Below, one piece after another: positions 26,501-34,008 of a DNA stretch of 64,000 bases; within the stretch, counting starts at the first letter, position 1, and each line of letters opens with the position of its first letter. Made by a program: the position numbers and the translations under genes. The DNA is from Caulobacterales bacterium (GTDB lineage: Bacteria; Pseudomonadota; Alphaproteobacteria; Caulobacterales; Aquidulcibacteraceae), in NCBI GenBank assembly GCA_017303355.1, contig JAFLCU010000010.1:1-64000 (forward strand), read 5' to 3'. The notes under the pieces are model-generated. The model did not search any database. It was not told where the DNA came from and saw only the letters and a list, made by a program, of their open reading frames with translations.

Positions 26501-26807
26501 TATCGACGCTGTCGTTGAAGACGACCGTGACCTGACTGAAGCCATTGCGCGAGATCGAGCGCGTGTTCTGCAAGCCGACGATGCCGGACATCGCCGTTTC
26601 GACCGGATAGGTGACGAGCCGCTCGACATCGAGGGGACCGAACGACGGCGCGACCGTATTGATCTGCACTTGCCGGTTGGTGATGTCTGGCACCGCGTCG
26701 ATGGGCAGACGCACGATGTTGTAGACGCCGATGCCGGCGATGATGAGGACGATCGCCATAACGGCCCAGCGGGCTTTGACGGCGAGTTCGATAAGGCGGC
26801 TGATCAT
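23550..26807 (-). CDS. czcA: CzcA-type heavy-metal efflux RND transporter
   Basis: Inner-membrane proton/metal antiporter of 1085 residues, normal for the HME-RND family. Helix 4 carries ALDFGLIVDGSVIIIEN, the DFG...DG pattern of Zn/Co/Cd exporters rather than the Cu/Ag type. The start (MISRLIELAVKARWAV), LPIDAVPDITNRQVQI and the C-terminal FSISAAVGFICLAGVAVLNG are classic. It sits after czcC and czcB in one operon. A fragment of a second, related protein is at 62412-62968. Confidence 0.95.
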   Translation of the reverse strand: MISRLIELAVKARWAVMAIVLIIAGIGVYNIVRLPIDAVPDITNRQVQINTVAPSFGPLDVERLVTYPVETAMSGIVGLQNTRSISRNGFSQVTVVFNDSVDIYFARQQVAERLTQARESLPEGVEPQMGPISTGLGEVLMWTVHYADPNAEGARVEAGQPGWQPDGAYLTVEGERLTDPVSQAGYLRTIQDWMIRPQMRSVPSVAGIDSIGGYEKQYVVEPDAGALSAYGISFSELAEALDRANLSVGANFIQQGGESFLVRADARIRTLEEISEAVVATRDGVPITVRDVANVSVGGDLRTGAATSGGREVVVGTVLMITGGNSRTVAAAAAERLEQITQTLPPGIVAEVVYDRSKLVNATIATVERNLAEGALLVAVVLFLLLGNVRAAVIATLIIPLSMLMTSIGMNFFGVSGNLMSLGALDFGLIVDGSVIIIENCLRRLSERQHHEGRLLSLQERLHETMEASREMIKPTIFGQMIIFLVFAPLLTFSGVEGKMFSPMAITLMLALAAAFVLSLTFVPAMVALLIRGKVAEKEVKAIEVARNRYEPGLDYSLRKPKTVIAAGVAIFALAGALFFTLGREFIPQLDEQDIAIQAVRIPSTSLQQSTAMQARVEQIISEFPEVAFVFSKTGTAEVASDPMPVNISDSFVILKPRSEWPNPNEPKAELIARMEARLSQLIGNSYEFTQPIQMRFNELIAGVRGDVAIKIYGEDLTEMSAAAGRIATVLQSIDGAADVKVEQTGGFPTLDVRFDRDAIARYGLSLQDVTDTVATAMGGREAGLVFEGDRRFDVVVRLPEAVRDDLDAVGALPVMLPETENGPRASIPLREVATFTFSEGLNQVSRENGSRRVVVQANVRGRDLGSFVTEAQRRVSEVSLPTGAYLVWGGQFENLQSASQRMSLIVPACFVLIFGILYMALGTFRAAGAVFTAVPLALAGGVFTLVLTGMPFSISAAVGFICLAGVAVLNGLVVMTSINSRLDLGMPVDEAIREGMIEKFRAVLMTGIVPAIGFVPMAIAHGTGAEVQKPLATVVIGGLITATLLTLFVLPAICRLMLKSGHQLREGEMPTAYSGGGAAPAQAE

Positions 26808-26844
26808 GTGTGCGGGATCCGGTCGGGATTGAAGAGGGGCGGTC

Positions 26845-27852
26845 TCAGTGGTCGTGCGAGGCGGAGCCCTTGCCGATCTCGGCCTTCACCAGGAACGCGT
26901 TCTCGGAGACGTAGATTTCACCGGCAGCAAGCCCGGAGATGATCTCGACCTGGGTTGCGCCAGATCGCCCAAGCGTGACCGGCCGCGCTTCGTAAGTGTC
27001 TGGGGAGACGCGCACGAAGACGACGCTTCTGCCTTCGACCGTCTGCACGGCGTCACGCGGCACTGCGACCGCCGCTTGTTGTGCGGCCGTCACCACCGCG
27101 CCGCGCACGGCCATGCCGGGACGCAGCGACGAGCCTTGCGCGGCCGTCAGCGGCGCCCGCGCGATCAGCGTTTGACTGTGTGCGTCCGCGGTCGGCAGCA
27201 CGCTCGCAATCTGTGCTTCGACGCGCGTGGCTCCATCGAGACCGGTGATGAAGACGCGTTGCCCGGCGCTGATCCGGCCGATGTCGCGTGTGGCGACGTT
27301 GAGTTCGGCCTGCAAGCGTGAAAGATCGCCGACCACGAAGAGCGGCTGGTCGCTGGTTACATCGCCGATATTGGTCTGGCGGTCGAGCACCACGCCCGCG
27401 ATCGGCGTGGCGACGCCGTAAGTCTGAAGGCTTTCGGCGCTTTCGACCCGCGCCAGAGTTTCCCCGCGCCGGACGCTGTCGCCGACATTGCGCAGCACCG
27501 CGCGCACCGGCCCCGGATAAGGCGCATGCACTTCCGCGCGCGCCGAAGGCTGGAGCATGATGCGGCCGGTCAGGTTGAGCGTTTCCTCGATGGCGCCAGG
27601 CCCCGCGGTCGCGACGACAATGCCGGAGGTCTCTGCCGCCTCGACTGGAATAGTGACGCGCTCTGCGGCGCCTTCCTCGCCTTCGGCGTGGCCTTCTTCG
27701 CCCTCTTCATGGGCTTCTTCGCCTTCCTCGTGGCCAGCCTCGGCGGCGGGCTGTTCGGACTCCGCTTCGCCCGCGCCACAACCAGCGAGACCAAGCGCTA
27801 GAACGAGCGCGATAGGGGCGAGCGCGGCAGACTTCATTCTGAAGGTGTTCAT
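26845..27852 (-). CDS. czcB: CzcB-type RND periplasmic adaptor
   Basis: Membrane-fusion lipoprotein of 335 residues (lipobox LAGC). Directly after the anchor is an acidic His-rich repeat (GHEEGEEAHEEGEEGHAEGEEG), a likely metal-collecting arm. Lipoyl/barrel-sandwich halves follow (GPVRAVLRNVGDSVRRGETLARVES; ATPIAGVVLDRQTNIGDV), then beta-barrel and membrane-proximal domains. The start at 27852 overlaps the czcC stop by ATGA. Confidence 0.92.
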   Translation of the reverse strand: MNTFRMKSAALAPIALVLALGLAGCGAGEAESEQPAAEAGHEEGEEAHEEGEEGHAEGEEGAAERVTIPVEAAETSGIVVATAGPGAIEETLNLTGRIMLQPSARAEVHAPYPGPVRAVLRNVGDSVRRGETLARVESAESLQTYGVATPIAGVVLDRQTNIGDVTSDQPLFVVGDLSRLQAELNVATRDIGRISAGQRVFITGLDGATRVEAQIASVLPTADAHSQTLIARAPLTAAQGSSLRPGMAVRGAVVTAAQQAAVAVPRDAVQTVEGRSVVFVRVSPDTYEARPVTLGRSGATQVEIISGLAAGEIYVSENAFLVKAEIGKGSASHDH

Positions 27853-29159
27853 TGGTGTTGCTCCTCGAAGGGCAGCGCTTCCCCGAAGCGCGCCGTGAGG
27901 CGGTCAAGTGCTGCCTCGTTGTTGTGGAAAGAACGCAAGGCTTCGACGCGCGCTTGGCGCGCGTCAGAGAGCGCGCGCTGAGCGTCGAGGACGTCGAGAT
28001 AGGAGAAGGCGCCGCGATTGTAGCCGTCTTGCGCCAGAGAGAGCGCGCGTTCGGCTTGCGGGATGACATCCTGTTCGGTCGATTGCACCGCGGCCGCATC
28101 GGTCGCGATTGCGCGTTCAAGCGCTGCATATTCCCGCGAAAGCGTGCGCCGTCCCGCTTCCAGCTCCAGTTCCGCGCGCCGCTGCTCGGCGCGGGCGCGC
28201 GCGACCGAGCCTTGATTGCGGTCGAACACGCCAAGCGGGATCGACACGCCGGCGACCAGCGCGCCTTCGCCGTCGCGATCCTCGAACCTTCTATAGCCAA
28301 GACTGAGTGTGGGATTCTGCCAGGAGAGCGACCGCTCAACGCTGAGCGCCGCCCCTGACCGGTCGCGCTCCGCCGCCAGCCGCGCGATATCGGGGCTCGC
28401 ATCGCCCAACGCGTCGTGTTCGTGATCACGCGCCTGCGGCAGGGCGAAATCGGCAGCGATCAGGCTGAAGCCATCGTCGCCGCCAAAGTAAGACGCCAGT
28501 CTGGCGCGCGCGGTGGCGGCTTCCGCTTGTGCGCGGGTGAGCGCGATGCGTGCTTCCGAGAGACCCGCTTCGGCCCGGGCGCCCGCCATCAACGGGTCGC
28601 GGGCGGCGGCGACCCGGCGCGCAACCGAAACGCTTAGCGCCTGCGCAGTGGCCAATCGCTCCTCAGCGATGGTGACGAGCTCTTGGGCGGCGAGAGCATC
28701 ATAATAAGCGGTCTGAACATCGCGCGCGAGATCTAGCCCGCGTAGAATCCGGTCCAGTTCGGCGCCGTGCAATTCCCGGTCAGCAAGGCGGATGCGTGCG
28801 CCGCGGCGGCCACCTAACTCGACCTCTTGCGAAAGCGAAAAGGTTGTTTCAGCGCCGCTAAAACCCCGGAGGTCGCCGCGGCCGTTGAAATTTTCAACTT
28901 CCGCGTCGAGCGTGGGGTTCGGCCGCACGCGCGCTTGCCGGAGACCGCCTTGCGCCGCGTCGACGCCAGCGCCCGCAGCGCTTACGCCCGGATCGGATTG
29001 AAGCGCGCGTTCGATCGCGCTCTGCATCGTTAGCGGCGTGCGCTCCTGGGCGAGCGCCGGCGTGGCAATCAAAGGCGCGGCGATCGCGCTGAGGGAGGCA
29101 GTGGCGACGTAGCGCAGAATGCGCGCCGAACGCCGTCTTGAACGGTGTGAATCGAGCAT
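27849..29159 (-). CDS. czcC: CzcC-type outer-membrane efflux protein (TolC family)
   Basis: A 436-residue outer-membrane channel with signal peptide (ending ATPALAQ). Two repeated OEP domains are recognisable by the Ala/Gln/Arg-rich coiled helices (LRQARVRPNPTLDAEVENF; NRGAFSYLDVLDAQRALSDARQ). Length is normal for CzcC. It begins the czcCBA block, 56 bp after the small Cys/His-rich exported protein gene. Confidence 0.92.
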   Translation of the reverse strand: MLDSHRSRRRSARILRYVATASLSAIAAPLIATPALAQERTPLTMQSAIERALQSDPGVSAAGAGVDAAQGGLRQARVRPNPTLDAEVENFNGRGDLRGFSGAETTFSLSQEVELGGRRGARIRLADRELHGAELDRILRGLDLARDVQTAYYDALAAQELVTIAEERLATAQALSVSVARRVAAARDPLMAGARAEAGLSEARIALTRAQAEAATARARLASYFGGDDGFSLIAADFALPQARDHEHDALGDASPDIARLAAERDRSGAALSVERSLSWQNPTLSLGYRRFEDRDGEGALVAGVSIPLGVFDRNQGSVARARAEQRRAELELEAGRRTLSREYAALERAIATDAAAVQSTEQDVIPQAERALSLAQDGYNRGAFSYLDVLDAQRALSDARQARVEALRSFHNNEAALDRLTARFGEALPFEEQHQ

Positions 29160-29215
29160 GAAAAGTCCGCGATGCGTGAAGGGTCACGCGCCGCAGATCA
29201 TTCCGCAGCGCGTTT

Positions 29216-29608
29216 TTAGACGATCGCTGTGGCTTTTGGTGGCCGCTCGAGCCCGTTTGGCGCGCCTGTGGGCGCGCCGTGCGTGCTGCGCGGAGCGGCG
29301 ACACGCAACATGACTTGCGCGGTGACGACGCTGCTCGCGAGCGCTGGGGTCATGCCGTTGCAATGGGCGGCGCAGCAATGATGCTGCGGTTGCGCAGGGC
29401 TTGCGGGCGTCTGTTCGCCGCCGCCCGCGGATTCGACAGCCGCGCCTTCAGCGTCGGCCAATAGAAAAGTGATGCCAGCTTGGGCGTTGTCGGCGGCGGC
29501 GTGAGCGGGTGAGGCTTCTTCGAGCATGATGAAGCCGAGGAGGGCGATGCAAAGCATCGCCACCCAGCGCCTCCAGTTCATGTCGCTCGAAGCCCGCACG
29601 CGCTTCAC
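29216..29608 (-). CDS. Small exported Cys/His-rich protein before czcC
   Basis: A 130-residue protein with an N-terminal membrane/signal segment (WVAMLCIALLGFIMLEEASPAHA). The mature region has QPQHHCCAAHCNGM, a cluster that could bind soft metals. The GTG start at 29608 overlaps the CDF gene stop (GTGA); an ATG at 29581 is possible. An unrelated-looking but similarly placed Cys-rich gene (33556-33930) precedes the OMP gene of the cus operon. Function unknown; a periplasmic metal chaperone is a guess. Confidence 0.65.
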   Translation of the reverse strand: MKRVRASSDMNWRRWVAMLCIALLGFIMLEEASPAHAAADNAQAGITFLLADAEGAAVESAGGGEQTPASPAQPQHHCCAAHCNGMTPALASSVVTAQVMLRVAAPRSTHGAPTGAPNGLERPPKATAIV

Positions 29609-30225
29609 CTCTGAATAGCCGCAGCAGATTCGCGGCGAGCCTGCCTATATACGGCCCATGACCCACTGACGAACAGTAAACACATAATCACGCCAACAGA
29701 AAAGTCAGGCCATGGTGATCGTGTCGCAGCCGTCGCACCTGCTGCGAGTATGACTAAAATGTTGCCGAACGCATCGTTGCGCGAGCAAAGCCACACCGAA
29801 CGGAGATTGGCGTCGCTCTTCCGGAAACGAAGTAACATTATAACGGCGCCAAGATTCACCGCTAAGGCGAGGGCGCCGATAAGTCCCATGGGCGCGGCCT
29901 CCGGCGGCGCGGGCGAGAGAAGTCTCACAACCGCCATGGCGAAGATGAAGGCGCCCATGGCGAGCATCGCCGCGCTCTTAATAAGTGCTGCCCTCGTGCG
30001 CACATGCGCCGCGCGCCCAATCGCCCAAAGCGTCACACCATAGGTCGCCGCATCGGCGGCGAAATCGAGCGCGTCGGCTTGCAGCGCAAGCGATCCGACC
30101 GCGTGCCCGCCAATCGTTTCCACCACAAACATCGACGCGTTGGCGATCAGTACGATCCAGAGGGTGCGCCGCGTCTCGGCGTCGATGTGCGCAGAGTTCA
30201 CTTTGCCGCAACACGCTTCGGACAT
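29605..30225 (-). CDS. CDF-like cation transporter (CzcD-related)
   Basis: A 206-residue membrane protein with five to six helices. SLALQADALDFAADAATYGVTLW and SVWLCSRNDAFGNILVI correspond to helices 2 and 5 of cation-diffusion facilitators, where paired acidic residues bind the metal. The N-terminus SEACCGKVN adds a CC motif. No cytoplasmic C-terminal domain is present, so this is a short form. It starts one base into the stop codon of the methyltransferase gene (TGATG). Confidence 0.8.
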   Translation of the reverse strand: MSEACCGKVNSAHIDAETRRTLWIVLIANASMFVVETIGGHAVGSLALQADALDFAADAATYGVTLWAIGRAAHVRTRAALIKSAAMLAMGAFIFAMAVVRLLSPAPPEAAPMGLIGALALAVNLGAVIMLLRFRKSDANLRSVWLCSRNDAFGNILVILAAGATAATRSPWPDFSVGVIMCLLFVSGSWAVYRQARRESAAAIQR

Positions 30226-30908
30226 CAGATGTCCCCCCGCCGCGCGAAATAGAGCGAAAGCGATCCCGTTGGCGTTGGAATGACGGCCCGCTCCTCGACA
30301 GCGGTGAAGCCCGCTTCGCCCATGAGCGCTGGCAAGACGCCGCGCGCATTCGGCGTCGTATTCTCGAAACCGTCCAAGCGTTGAATCTGCTTGAACAGCG
30401 CGCGCATCAACGGCGTGCGCTGCAAACCGTAATCGGCGATGTGCAATTGCCCAGAATGCGCCAGTGCTGCATGGACGGCTTCAAGGCCAGCGCGCTTTTC
30501 GTTCATTGGCGTTTGGTGGAAGACGAGACTTGAGACGATCTTGTTGACGCGGCTTCCTGCAGCGCGCGCCGCGTCGCGCGCGAAGCCTTGCACAAATTCC
30601 ACATCGAGGCCGGCGCGGCTCGCCTTTGCTGCGGCGCGTGCGAGCACGACGGGATCGGGATCAAGACCGATGATGCGCGCATTGGGCGCGGCGCACTTCA
30701 ACATCAGCGCGAACGTACCCGTGCCGCAGCCGACGTCGAGAATGGTGTCGCCATCCCGGGGCGCGACCTGCTGCAGAAGCGCGCGCCGCCAGCGCCCTTC
30801 ACGCGTCATAAGCGCGATGGCGGCGTCGTAGAGCGGCGTCAGCGCCGCGTGGCCAAGCGCCGGCGTGAAACCATTTTCCGAGGATGACCGAGCGGATCTA
30901 GGATGCAT
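30225..30908 (-). CDS. Class I SAM-dependent methyltransferase
   Basis: A 227-residue enzyme with motif I ILDVGCGTGTFALMLK, GLDPDPVVLARA and VSSLVFHQTP. It resembles UbiE-like and tellurite/arsenite-detoxification methyltransferases, but the substrate cannot be assigned. The ATG at 30908 lies 11 bp inside the end of the SRPBCC gene. Located in the MerR-headed metal operon. Confidence 0.82.
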   Translation of the reverse strand: MHPRSARSSSENGFTPALGHAALTPLYDAAIALMTREGRWRRALLQQVAPRDGDTILDVGCGTGTFALMLKCAAPNARIIGLDPDPVVLARAAAKASRAGLDVEFVQGFARDAARAAGSRVNKIVSSLVFHQTPMNEKRAGLEAVHAALAHSGQLHIADYGLQRTPLMRALFKQIQRLDGFENTTPNARGVLPALMGEAGFTAVEERAVIPTPTGSLSLYFARRGDI

Positions 30909-31362
30909 AGTCGAAGCCCAGCGCCACCAGGGTGCGCCATCGCCGTTGGCGATGCTTGTAAAAGTGATGCGCAAAGAGCGCCACCAACGGGGTGAGCAAA
31001 CCTGCGTCGATTGCGACGCGATCGACATAAAGTGTTCCGCCAGCGTCCGGCGACACTTCGATGAGGTGATCCCATTTCTTTATCAGCGGGCCAAAGCCGT
31101 TGTCGCGCAGCACCCGCTTTGCACCGTGTGTGGGAGGATACTCGATCCTGATAACTTGCCACCCGATAGGAAGAACGCCTAGCCACGACATCCAGGTCTT
31201 GTAGCTGCCCGCGCGCCAGCGCTCGGGAAAGCCGGCGGGGTCTTCGGGTTTGAACGAAATCAGCCCCTTCGCCACGTAGTGCAGTAAAGCTGATCGCGTT
31301 ACGTGATCCCAAACTTCGTCGTGGTTCGCGTCAAGGCGAGTCGAGATGTCAACGATTGTCAT
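30898..31362 (-). CDS. SRPBCC-fold protein
   Basis: A 154-residue polyketide cyclase/START-like protein: MTIVDISTRLDANHDEVWDHVTR at the start and the long C-terminal helix (LLTPLVALFAHHFYKHRQRRWRTLVAL) are typical. It should bind a hydrophobic ligand; the ligand is unknown. Between the ICMT-like methyltransferase (10 bp gap) and the class I methyltransferase (overlap). Confidence 0.78.
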   Translation of the reverse strand: MTIVDISTRLDANHDEVWDHVTRSALLHYVAKGLISFKPEDPAGFPERWRAGSYKTWMSWLGVLPIGWQVIRIEYPPTHGAKRVLRDNGFGPLIKKWDHLIEVSPDAGGTLYVDRVAIDAGLLTPLVALFAHHFYKHRQRRWRTLVALGFDYAS

Positions 31363-31372
31363 GCGAAGTCGC

Positions 31373-32002
31373 TCATGACCTGATCGCGCTGCGTCGACCG
31401 AACCAGCGACCTACCTGCGCAGCATAACGTTCATAAGCTTCACCGTGTTTCTCGCGCAGGGCTTCTTCCTCAATGCGGACCTGAACAAGCGCCAAAGTCC
31501 ATGTTGCGGCAAGCACTGCGGCGGTTCCGATGTGCGGCGACCACAGGAATAGCGCGAGCACCGCGCCGATCATGCCGACAAATATCGGATTGCGGGACCA
31601 GCGAAACAGTCCGTGCGCCACCAACGGCCCAGGGCCATCTTCCGGCACGCCGATGCGCCAGGATGCGCCCATCTGAATTTGGGCGGCTGCGATAAGCAGC
31701 GCGGAGCCCATAAACATCACCGCCGACGTCCACCGCAGCGGCGCGAGACCTGCCCAGTCCGGCCGCCCAAGCAGTGCCTCCCAACCGGGCGCCAGCCATG
31801 CCGACGCGGCGAAGATCAGCGCCAGCGCTACGGCGATCTTCCAGTTGCGCTTCGCAACACTCTGGAGCTCTGCATGACGGCCGAAACTGAACGCCTTGAC
31901 CTTGTGATCCCGCTCGACGCCCATCACCCGCAACGCCGATACGGCGATGATCAGGAGGAGAGTTGCGAGCGGCAGCCAGGCGGGCGGCGACAATGGGGGC
32001 AT
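31373..32002 (-). CDS. Isoprenylcysteine carboxyl methyltransferase-family membrane protein
   Basis: A 209-residue integral membrane protein with about four helices. The C-terminal signature HGLFRWSRNPIFVGM...EEEALREKHGEAYERYAAQVGRWF marks the ICMT/PEMT-like family. Bacterial members often occur in metal-resistance operons with unknown substrates. First gene of the long minus-strand operon, starting 66 bp from the divergent MerR gene, with a GAGG ribosome site. Confidence 0.85.
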   Translation of the reverse strand: MPPLSPPAWLPLATLLLIIAVSALRVMGVERDHKVKAFSFGRHAELQSVAKRNWKIAVALALIFAASAWLAPGWEALLGRPDWAGLAPLRWTSAVMFMGSALLIAAAQIQMGASWRIGVPEDGPGPLVAHGLFRWSRNPIFVGMIGAVLALFLWSPHIGTAAVLAATWTLALVQVRIEEEALREKHGEAYERYAAQVGRWFGRRSAIRS

Positions 32003-32028
32003 GGGGACCTCGAACTTCGACGGCCGAT

Positions 32029-32059
32029 GGTCTACATTCTCTAGTAACTAGAGGATCAA
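32029..32059 (-). promoter_or_regulatory. MerR-type promoter/operator heading the metal operon
   Basis: On the minus strand a -35 TTGATC (32054-32059) is separated by 19 bp from TAGACC (32029-32034). Within the long spacer lies the perfect dyad CTCTAGT-A-ACTAGAG (32039-32053). A dyad in an over-long 19-bp spacer is the hallmark of promoters activated by MerR/ZntR/PbrR/CadR-type regulators. It lies between the ICMT-like gene and the divergent MerR gene at 32068. Confidence 0.8.
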
Positions 32060-32067
32060 GTCCCAAA

Positions 32068-32544
32068 ATGCTTGCGATCGGCGCCGTCGCCAAACGTACC
32101 GGACTGAAAGTCCCGACCATCCGCTTCTACGAGCAGGAGGGGTTGCTGCCTGCCCCGGAGCGGACCGAGAGCGGGCGGCGCTTGTATGCCGAGGGTGACG
32201 TGCGCCGCCTGTCGTTCATTCGACACGCGCGCGCGCTGGGATTTGAACTCGAAGACATTCGCTCGCTGCTTGATCTTTCAGACGATCCAGATCGGCCCTG
32301 CGACGAGGCCGATCGCATCGCGCGTGCGCATCTGGCCGCAGTGGAAACCCGCATCGCCCAACTGAGGGCCTTGCAGCGGGAGCTGACGCGGATCGTCAAA
32401 TCCTGCGCTGGCGGTGTCGCGAGCGACTGCCGGGTCATCGATGCGTTGGGCGATCACGGCGCTTGCGAACAAGAGCACGAGCCGTCTTCCGCGCGCGCAA
32501 GAACGCGGCAGAAACCTGAGCGCGCGAAGCGGGCAGGGCGGTGA
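32068..32544 (+). CDS. MerR-family metal-responsive regulator (ZntR/CadR/PbrR-like)
   Basis: A 158-residue regulator: MLAIGAVAKRTGLKVPTIRFYEQEGLLPAPERTESGRRLY is a complete MerR winged helix, followed by the dimer helix and a metal-loop region IVKSCAGGVASDC with a C-terminal CEQEHE. The Cys pattern supports a metal sensor; Zn, Cd or Pb would fit the downstream Czc/P1B-4 genes. It diverges from the 16-kb operon across the operator at 32039-32053. The ATG at 32068 is chosen because upstream codons overlap the operator. Confidence 0.88.
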   Translation: MLAIGAVAKRTGLKVPTIRFYEQEGLLPAPERTESGRRLYAEGDVRRLSFIRHARALGFELEDIRSLLDLSDDPDRPCDEADRIARAHLAAVETRIAQLRALQRELTRIVKSCAGGVASDCRVIDALGDHGACEQEHEPSSARARTRQKPERAKRAGR

Positions 32545-32860
32545 GGCTCTCCAGGACAAAGCGCCGCCGCATTTGGATTGACGTCTGCCGACGTGCTTGT
32601 CCTTTTTCAACCTGTGAGGCGAAGCGATGAGCGGGGTAGCCCAGTGTCCGGCCCGCGCCAGAGGCGCACCGCTGGAGTTCGAAAGCGAAGCCCTGCGTCC
32701 CGACAGAGCGCCATCGCGCGCAGGCGGCGTCAAGGTGAAAAGCAAAGCGCGCCTTGACGCCGTCGAGCGCGATGGCATCTGGCTTACAGGTTTAGCGCAG
32801 GGAAAAATGCCTGTAGGACTTGGTGTCGACAAGCGTTCGCAGCGCATTTTCTAGTCATTC
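32545..32860. other. Gene-free stretch with possible mobile-element debris
   Basis: This 316-bp stretch separates the MerR gene from the Fic remnant. It holds a weak 75-codon plus-strand frame (32627-32854) rich in basic residues, and open antisense frames, but no recognised domain and no ribosome site. I treat it as degraded mobile DNA and do not call a gene. Confidence 0.35.
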
Positions 32861-33190
32861 ATGAACATTTGCCGGCATCCGCCCGACGAGATCGCCGTGC
32901 GCTTTCACCACAAGCTCGTCGCCATCCATCTGTTTCCGAACGGCAATGGCCGCATTCACGCCTCGCCGCTGATCTGCTCGCCCTCGAAGTTGGCCAAGAG
33001 CGCTTCACCTGGAGGCGGGGTTCCATCGTGGCGGCGTCAGACGCGTCAGGCTTACGTCCGGGCGCTGAAGGCCGCAGATGCCGGCGACGTGGCGCAGCTA
33101 TTGGCGTTCGCCCGGACGTTGCATGGCCGCAAGTACAGGCAGTGGCAAAGCGAGTCTCGCGAGTTGTACGTGTCCCCCTTCGGCTTTCCC
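32861..33190 (+). pseudogene. Fic-domain protein remnant (mobile mystery protein B), frameshifted
   Basis: Reading across two frames recovers a Fic core: DEIAVRFHHKLVAIHLFPNGNGR in one frame, then HSRLAADLLALEVGQERFTWRR in a second, then RQTRQAYVRALKAADAGDVAQLLAFAR back in the first. HLFPNGNGR is the Fic AMP-transferase motif (HxFx(D/N)GNGR). One base seems missing near 32953 and a second shift lies near 33015-33035; the N-terminal half is absent. The arrangement matches mobile mystery protein B, which normally pairs with a small HTH protein. The following 33191-33517 holds no gene I can support. Confidence 0.72.
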
Positions 33191-33517
33191 TGATGGGTCG
33201 GCGGTCGTGTCATTCATTGTCGTCGCCACGCCTGCAAGGCGCGCTCGCGAACATGAAGGCGTGGATAAGTCACGCCGCCTTGCCGATCGAAAGAGGGTGA
33301 CTGCGCGGCTGATGTCGCCGCCGGAGCAGCCCTGGACGTCCCAGGCATACTTCCTCGCTATCGGAGGAGTCGCTTTGGCTGTGCGCTTGAGCGGGCTGCC
33401 GCAGCTCGGCGGGTATGAGGCAATTCGGTGCGAGCCGCCTCCGGTGGTGTGTCGTCGCGCCGCAGTTTTTGGCGGAGGGGGCAGGCCCACCCGATGCGTA
33501 ATAGCAGGCGAGGGCCT

Positions 33518-33549
33518 TTGACCAATTGGTGATCAAGGTCGAATATGAT
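33518..33549 (+). promoter_or_regulatory. Probable promoter of the cus operon
   Basis: TTGACC (33518-33523) and TATGAT (33544-33549) are separated by an unusually long 20-bp spacer containing dyad elements (CCAATTGG; GATC). This layout resembles MerR-family activated promoters. The predicted transcript start falls almost at the ATG at 33556, so the first gene may be nearly leaderless or start elsewhere. The controlling regulator is unknown; CueR (56111) is a candidate. Confidence 0.45.
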
Positions 33550-33555
33550 GGGGCA

Positions 33556-33930
33556 ATGGGCAAGCTCGGGCTCTCGCTGCTTATGGTTATCGCGCTCGCC
33601 GTCAGCGGCGTGGCGAGCGCCGTGAGTGCTGCCGATTGCCCGATGGCGTCGGCCCAGGTGAGTTCGGCCCAAATGGGCGCCTCCGCATTGGATGGTCAGC
33701 ACAATTGCTGTCCAGATCGCGCCCCAGCAACGCCCGGCGATGAAGCCCCGGCCAAGATGACCGGCTGCTTTGTCGGTCAAGCGTGCCGGACCGCGACCGC
33801 TCTTGCGCCCGATGCGGGCCCGCTTCCGGCGATTGCGCCCGGCTTGGGGGCCAAGCTCGTGCTTGAGTTGGATCCGGTGTTCGGCTCGCGGTCGCCTGAC
33901 GCGTTTTGGCGCCCTCCGCGAACCGTCTGA
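33556..33930 (+). CDS. Small exported Cys-rich protein at the head of the cus operon
   Basis: A 124-residue protein with signal peptide (MGKLGLSLLMVIALAVSGVASA). The mature region carries CPMAS, QHNCCPDR, GCFVGQAC, giving five or six Cys with Met and His, a plausible Cu(I)/Ag(I)-binding set. It precedes the cusC-like gene by 78 bp. A similarly placed Cys/His-rich gene precedes czcC (29216-29608). Function is inferred from position only. Confidence 0.65.
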   Translation: MGKLGLSLLMVIALAVSGVASAVSAADCPMASAQVSSAQMGASALDGQHNCCPDRAPATPGDEAPAKMTGCFVGQACRTATALAPDAGPLPAIAPGLGAKLVLELDPVFGSRSPDAFWRPPRTV

Positions 33931-34008
33931 CATCAGAACATTGAGCGCATTGCGCGCGCTTTGGCGCGCGGCTGCGCCCTGGCTCGAACGTTTTTCCGGA
34001 GTCATTTG

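Noticed and set aside
9029..32841. A 21-of-23 match between 9029-9051 and 32819-32841.
   Set aside because: Short, within the isopeptidase codons at one site and in non-coding debris at the other; about what chance allows in 64 kb of GC-rich DNA, with no similarity extending beyond it.
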